Assembly: GCA_034421575.1 (NCBI GenBank) | Contig: DAOUKG010000017.1 | Span: 1 to 64,000 of the forward strand | Reading direction: 5' to 3' | Source: VXLM01 sp034421575 | Lineage (GTDB): Bacteria; Chloroflexota; Dehalococcoidia; Lucifugimonadales; VXLM01 | Length of the DNA stretch: 64,000 nt | Shown here: one piece after another, positions 59,344 to 64,000 of the stretch | How positions within the stretch are numbered: position 1 is the first letter of the stretch | How the letters are laid out: every line of letters starts with the position of its first letter | The notes under the pieces: model-generated | Databases searched by the model: none | Seen by the model: the letters and a program-made list of their open reading frames with translations, nothing else | Told to the model about the DNA's origin: nothing | Program-made: the position numbers and the translations under genes

Positions 59344-62300
59344 ATGCGTCAGGAGCCGTCCTTCGTGCCCGATTCCGCCTTGTATTTCGAGCCATTTGAG
59401 CAGGCCCAAGAGCGCCTCGAACATCTGCTTGCCGAGTACCAGGCGGATGACAGCCTCGCGCCGGTCACCGTCATAGTTCCCTCAACTTACGCCGGGCTGC
59501 ATCTGCGTCGCGACATCGGGAGGCGCGGCCTCGTGAACGTGCAGTTCATGGTGCTTTCGCGCCTCGCGGAGCTGCTCGGGGCTCCAGGCCTGGCCGCCAA
59601 GGGAATGAGACCCCTGAAGCCCCTTATCGAGTCCGCCGCAGTCCGGGGCGTGGCACAGGGCGCTTCAGGACAGCTCGAACAGTTTCGCGATCATCCATCC
59701 TTCCATTCCAGCCTACGCTCAACATTCCGCGACCTACGCTACGCCACTCCATCCGCGCTTGCCGCTCTTAAGGGGCGTGGTGGGATTTCAAGCGAGATCG
59801 TCCGGCTGTACGGACTCTATCAAGAGCGCGTCAAGACGTACTACGACCGCGAGTCGCTCACCGACGCTGCCGCCGACGCGGTGGCGAGTGGCAACGCAAC
59901 GGCGCTGGCCGACCTCGGACCCGTCATCGCCTATCTCCTGCGAGCCCTCACTCCCGGCGAGCGGAGGCTGCTCGACGCCCTCAGAGAGGCGTGGACCTGC
60001 TCGACCGTCCTGGGTGTGACCGGAGAACCGCAGACCGACGAGGACGTACTGGGCATCGCCCAGCCACGGGGCACAGACCATCCTCAGCGAACAGTGCCAA
60101 CGCCCCACTCCGAGACGAGCCTGCTCATAACCACAGACACGCGCGAGGAAGTGCGGAACGTGGTGAGGGGCATTGCTTCCGCCGCGCACGAGGGGACACC
60201 GTTCAATCGAATGGCCGTCCTGTACTGGCAGCGAGAGCCGTACGCCTCGCTCATAGCCGAGCAGTTCGCCATGGCAGAGGTGTCTGCGGCCGGACCGTCG
60301 GCGGGAAGGCTGGCTTCGACGCCGGTCGGACGAATGGTGAAGGGCATGGTCTCGCTTGCGGGCGGCGACCTGCCGAGAGACGAGGTCACCGGGTGGCTCA
60401 CGTCGTCTCCGGTGAAGTCCACGGCGTCGGGTTTTCGACCCTCCCGTTGGGATGGGATATCTCGCGATGCGGGAGTCGTCGCCGGTATTGAGCAATGGAG
60501 CGACCGCCTTGCACGGTACGCGGGCCGCCAGGAACGAGCGGCAAAGGACCGGAGCGAGGACATCGCCGATGCAAGGCGGCTGAGATTGGAGCGGTCCGCG
60601 AAGGAGACGTGGGCGCTGCGTCGTTTCATGTCGAAGCTTAACGACGACCTCACGCCCCCTGAGGATGGCGGGTCATGGGCGGACTTCGTTGAATGGGTCG
60701 AGGGCCTGATAGTTCGATACATGGACAGTGCCGGGCTGCCGCCAAAGGAAGCGCAAAACCTGGAAGCCCTGGAGTCCGCCGTCAGGGAGTTGGCAAGCCT
60801 GGACGACGTGGATAAGGAGGGGACGACTCTGGACGGTTTTCGCTCCGCGCTGGACGAGGCGCTCGGCAGGGCCGCCGCGCGAGAGGGCGCGTACGGAGAT
60901 GGTGTGTTCGCCGGTCCCGTCGGAAACGCCGTCGGACTGCGGTTCGACCGGGTATACCTCCTGGGCATGGTCGAGGGCCTCGTGCCCCCGCGCGTACGCG
61001 ACGACCCCTTGCTCCCTGAACGCGAGCGCAAGCAGGCAGGACTCCCGCAGAGGCGCAGCGTGAGCGTCGAAAGGTACGAGTTCCTTGCCGCGGCCTCATC
61101 CGGGCGCAAGAGGGTTCTCACGTTCGCGCGCGGCGATAACGCGGCAATGAGAGAGCAGCATCCATCAAGCTGGTTCCTCGCAGAGGCGTCACGACTCAAC
61201 GGCGCTTCCGTCTATCCTTCCATGCTCTCCTCACCGGAAGAGCTAGCTGCCCTGAAGCAGCAACCATGGTTCGAAGAGGTGGCGTCCTCCCAGGACAGCA
61301 TCGATGCCGTTTCAAATTCGCAGCCTGCCGACCTTCACGACTACGATCTCAACCGGCTCTGGCGTTGGCGACGCTCCGGCAAGCGCATCGGCGACCACTA
61401 TCTCGCCGAGTCGGAGGACGTTCTGGAGAGAGCCCTGCGGATGGAGCGGGCGAGGAACTCAAGAGCGTTGACGGCTTGGGACGGAGACCTCTCGGCGACG
61501 TCTTTCTCTTCGGGACGAATCGGTCTCTCCAGCAGCGACATCTTCTCCCCGACGAGGCTTGAGACGTGGGCGACGTGTCCGTACCGCTACTTCCTCTCGA
61601 ACGTCCTCGGAATCGCCGCCCTGGAGCAGCCTGAGGAAATAGCGACGATCTCTCCTCTGGAGCGAGGCTCGCTGATTCACGCCGTCCTAGAACGCTTCAT
61701 TCGAGCGGCGCAGGAGCAGGGAACGCTTCCTGATCACGATCAGCCATGGACGGACGACCACCTCAGGACGCTCATGGGCATCACCGAGGAGGAGTTCCGA
61801 AATGCCGAGCAGCGCGGCATCACCGGCAAGCGGCTCCTGTGGGAGATCGCTCAGGCCGAGATCAGAACTGATCTCCAAACGTTCTTGGATGAGGACTTCA
61901 TACTTCGCAAGAGGCACGGAGTCGCTCCGCATGGGGTCGAAAGCGAGTTCGGGACTTCCCGACGGCAGCCGGGGGAAGCCACCGTTCAGGGGCCCGTTGA
62001 ATGGGGCACGCTCAGATTCCGCGGCGTGATCGACCGCATCGATGTCTCGCCGTTGGGCGATACCGCCCTTGTGCTCGACTACAAGACGGGTGGAACGAGC
62101 GAATACACGAACATGACCAAAGACCCCATAAGGCGTGGGACTCGCCTGCAGTTGCCGGTGTACGGTCTCGCGGCCCGCGAGTTGCTGGGCCAAGGCATGG
62201 AAGTGCTGGTCGCCTACTGGTTCGTGTCGTCCAGGGGAGAGTTCAGAACACGCCCCCCGAAACCTGCGCACCTCGACGATATGCTCGATTCATTCACCGA

Positions 62301-62490
62301 GGCCGTGGAGACGATCACCGACGGCATCGGCAGGGGCCTCTTTCCCGCCAACCCCGGCAGGAGTGGGAACAATTGCCGGTACTGCGATTTCAAGCACCTC
62401 TGTCCCACGAGGCGCGTGAGGGACTGGGAGCGAAAGCGAGGGGACGAACGGTTGGAAGACTACGTGACGCTGGCGGAGGGCGACCAATGA
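59344..62490 (+). CDS. addB: AddB-like PD-(D/E)XK nuclease, helicase-nuclease subunit
   Basis: This 1048-residue protein resembles the AddB subunit of the AddAB double-strand-break resection enzyme. The N-terminal part (VTVIVPSTYAGLHLRRDIGR) is the inactivated helicase fold, without a Walker A motif. The C-terminal nuclease carries the active-site residues in ALVLDYKTGG. The four cysteines of an Fe-S cluster are visible: one in RLETWATCPYRYFL and three in NNCRYCDFKHLCP. The ATG at 59344 is the first in frame. It overlaps the next gene by 4 bp (ATGA), as expected for addB-addA. Confidence 0.88.
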   Translation: MRQEPSFVPDSALYFEPFEQAQERLEHLLAEYQADDSLAPVTVIVPSTYAGLHLRRDIGRRGLVNVQFMVLSRLAELLGAPGLAAKGMRPLKPLIESAAVRGVAQGASGQLEQFRDHPSFHSSLRSTFRDLRYATPSALAALKGRGGISSEIVRLYGLYQERVKTYYDRESLTDAAADAVASGNATALADLGPVIAYLLRALTPGERRLLDALREAWTCSTVLGVTGEPQTDEDVLGIAQPRGTDHPQRTVPTPHSETSLLITTDTREEVRNVVRGIASAAHEGTPFNRMAVLYWQREPYASLIAEQFAMAEVSAAGPSAGRLASTPVGRMVKGMVSLAGGDLPRDEVTGWLTSSPVKSTASGFRPSRWDGISRDAGVVAGIEQWSDRLARYAGRQERAAKDRSEDIADARRLRLERSAKETWALRRFMSKLNDDLTPPEDGGSWADFVEWVEGLIVRYMDSAGLPPKEAQNLEALESAVRELASLDDVDKEGTTLDGFRSALDEALGRAAAREGAYGDGVFAGPVGNAVGLRFDRVYLLGMVEGLVPPRVRDDPLLPERERKQAGLPQRRSVSVERYEFLAAASSGRKRVLTFARGDNAAMREQHPSSWFLAEASRLNGASVYPSMLSSPEELAALKQQPWFEEVASSQDSIDAVSNSQPADLHDYDLNRLWRWRRSGKRIGDHYLAESEDVLERALRMERARNSRALTAWDGDLSATSFSSGRIGLSSSDIFSPTRLETWATCPYRYFLSNVLGIAALEQPEEIATISPLERGSLIHAVLERFIRAAQEQGTLPDHDQPWTDDHLRTLMGITEEEFRNAEQRGITGKRLLWEIAQAEIRTDLQTFLDEDFILRKRHGVAPHGVESEFGTSRRQPGEATVQGPVEWGTLRFRGVIDRIDVSPLGDTALVLDYKTGGTSEYTNMTKDPIRRGTRLQLPVYGLAARELLGQGMEVLVAYWFVSSRGEFRTRPPKPAHLDDMLDSFTEAVETITDGIGRGLFPANPGRSGNNCRYCDFKHLCPTRRVRDWERKRGDERLEDYVTLAEGDQ

Positions 62491-64000
62491 CCATTCCTTC
62501 CGATCAGCCCGCGCGGGACGCGATCCGTAAATGCCTCGACGAGAACATGGTCGTCGAGGCGGGCGCGGGCACGGGCAAGACGACAAGCCTCGTCGAACGC
62601 ATCGTCGCGCTGATAGCGACCGAAAAGGCACGGAGCATAGGCGGTATTGCAGCCATCACGTTCACCGAAGCCGCCGCCGCCGAGCTGCGCTCCCGTATTG
62701 GGGAGAGACTTGAAAGAGTCGGCAGCGATCCCAACCGTCAGCAGGTGGAGCGTTTACGCTGCGAGCGGGCGGTGGCGGACCTCGATCAGGCCTCCATTCA
62801 GACCCTGCACAGCTTTGCAGGCAGCCTCCTGCGCGAACGGCCCCTGGAGGCCGGCCTCCCGCCGGGATTCGGCATTCGCGACGAGATCGAGTCGGAGGTC
62901 GCATTCGAGAAATACTGGTCGGACTGGCTGGACACGACTCTCGACGACCCCGAGGGACAGGAGGCGCTTCGTCCCGCTCTTGCTGAGGGGATGACCTTGA
63001 GGCAAATCAGGGAGATAGCGCTCAAGTTTCACCAGAACTACGATCTTCTGGCCGAAGCCACGTTCGAGCTGTCTTCCGGCGAAGAGCCGGAGGGCGAGAG
63101 AGAGCACATCCTGATCCCGGTGCTCGAACTGCTTCGACGTTTTGCCCTCGACTATGCCGCCGAGCGGAAGGCGGCAGGAGAGGTCGAGTTCCAAGACCTG
63201 CTGGTGCTCGCACGCGACCTGCTGAGGGACAGTTTCGACGCCCGCGACCACTTCAGGGGGCGCTACTCCCGCATCCTCATCGACGAGGTACAGGATACCG
63301 ATCCCCTGCAGGCTGAGCTTGCCATGTTCCTCGCCGAAGACGTGCCCGACGAGGCGGACACTGCCAACCGTCCAAGGGTCTGGCGCGATGTGCGTCCCCA
63401 GGCGGGAAAGCTGTTCATCGTGGGAGACCCAAAGCAGTCAATCTACCGCTTCCGGCGGGCGGACATCCAGCAGGTCGGGCAGCTGCAGGCGGCCGTGGGC
63501 GGGCCGAAGGTGGTTCTGACGCAGAACTTCCGGTCACTGCCTCCCGTCATCAAATGGGTGAACCACGTATTCCCCCAGTGGATGGCAGAAGGCGCCGAGC
63601 AACCTGGGTACTCTCCTCTCAAAGCCAAGTCGGAGCATAGCGATCCGCCCGTCGTCAGGCACATGGGAGGTGCGCTCGGCGGCAACGTTGCGGAGGTGCG
63701 CCGGCAGGAAGCCGAGGCCATTCGGCGCACGATAGAGACCGTGGTCGCGGAGGGCTGGCCCGTCAGGCGAGAGGACGGTGCGCGGAAGCCTCCGACAGCC
63801 AGTTACCACGACATCTGCGTTCTGGCGCCGAGCCGCCTGGGGTTCGATGAGCTTGAGTCGGCATTTGAGACGGCAGGCATACCCTACCGACTCGAAAGCG
63901 CCTCCCTCGTATACCAAACACAGGAGGCGCGAGACCTCCTGAACTGCATCTCGGCCATCGACGACCCTACCGATCAGGTCTCCGTCGTTGCCGCGCTTCG
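62487..64000 (+). CDS. addA: AddA-like UvrD-family helicase (3' end outside window)
   Basis: The first 504 residues are present and open to the window end. The UvrD/AddA motifs appear in order: Walker A VEAGAGTGKTTSLVERI (about residue 23), motif Ia IAAITFTEAAAAELR, motif II ILIDEVQDTDPLQAEL (about 257), motif III LFIVGDPKQSIYRFRRAD (about 310) and motif IV-like LTQNFRSLPPVI. Start and operon position follow from the 4-bp ATGA overlap with the AddB-like gene. The C-terminal nuclease domain expected in AddA would lie beyond the window. Confidence 0.88.
   Translation, partial: MTIPSDQPARDAIRKCLDENMVVEAGAGTGKTTSLVERIVALIATEKARSIGGIAAITFTEAAAAELRSRIGERLERVGSDPNRQQVERLRCERAVADLDQASIQTLHSFAGSLLRERPLEAGLPPGFGIRDEIESEVAFEKYWSDWLDTTLDDPEGQEALRPALAEGMTLRQIREIALKFHQNYDLLAEATFELSSGEEPEGEREHILIPVLELLRRFALDYAAERKAAGEVEFQDLLVLARDLLRDSFDARDHFRGRYSRILIDEVQDTDPLQAELAMFLAEDVPDEADTANRPRVWRDVRPQAGKLFIVGDPKQSIYRFRRADIQQVGQLQAAVGGPKVVLTQNFRSLPPVIKWVNHVFPQWMAEGAEQPGYSPLKAKSEHSDPPVVRHMGGALGGNVAEVRRQEAEAIRRTIETVVAEGWPVRREDGARKPPTASYHDICVLAPSRLGFDELESAFETAGIPYRLESASLVYQTQEARDLLNCISAIDDPTDQVSVVAAL

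Overview
The window is about 60% GC, densely packed with genes on both strands, and most probably comes from a Chloroflexota genome (Dehalococcoidia/SAR202-like). That placement is inferred from the gene set: tig with two clpP genes and clpX, a split purA-argS / dnaX-ybaB-recR-recO housekeeping layout, an EF-P with an unusual loop, LuxR/cyclase-type TPR proteins, and many intergenic palindromic repeats. No rRNA, tRNA or CRISPR array was seen.

Layout. 1-5 kb: an ABC exporter half and an iron(III)-type ABC permease/ATPase pair. 5.6-10 kb: a DUF3179 gene with an in-frame UGA, then a dedA-like gene and the 5-oxoprolinase operon pxpABC (minus strand). 10.2-14.6 kb: a collagen-like lipoprotein, an IscA/ErpA-type protein, a wrecked IS5-family transposase and a TPR/ankyrin gene. 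14.6-17.6 kb: purA-argS with a clear promoter. 18.2-19.8 kb: a small protein, a PLD nuclease with a winged-helix-like tail, and a DUF309 protein. 20-24 kb: pterin dehydratase, galU, a P-loop-like protein, and a ketopantoate reductase. 24.3-28 kb: a VapBC-type module, an amino-acid binding lipoprotein, and a secreted trypsin-like protease overlapping a small basic ORF. 28.7-34.3 kb: CNNM/CorC-type protein, trigger factor, ClpP1, ClpP2 and ClpX. 34.6-42.5 kb: rhomboid protease, YqeG phosphatase, methyltransferase, xseAB, an HNH gene between terminal inverted repeats lodged in a broken DNA methyltransferase, a second PIN toxin-antitoxin pair, efp and aroQ. 42.9-51.2 kb: a cohesin-like secreted protein, two hypotheticals, an FG-GAP/UnbV lipoprotein, a GyrI-like protein and a kinase-ATPase. 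51.5-54.4 kb: acetyltransferase, HigBA, methyltransferase, SGNH hydrolase. 54.5-62.5 kb: recO, recR, ybaB, dnaX, ybeY, then AddB/AddA-like recombination genes; the last runs off the end.

The most notable object is the DUF3179 gene at 5639-6739. Its conserved CxxC is encoded as UGA-Pro-Leu-Cys, and a perfect 8-bp hairpin with a GGU loop lies 13 nt downstream of the UGA. This fits a selenocysteine codon with a bacterial SECIS element and would make this a selenoprotein form of DUF3179. The second is a 1.17-kb HNH-encoding unit bounded by 23-bp inverted repeats; the methyltransferase ends abut it exactly, while the middle of that gene is missing.

Intergenic space is occupied by several families of short palindromic, MITE-like repeats. 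One, with outer arms TAACTGTTCAGACTTCGTGA, occurs about ten times. Another carries 10-bp-spaced heptamers that change in concert.
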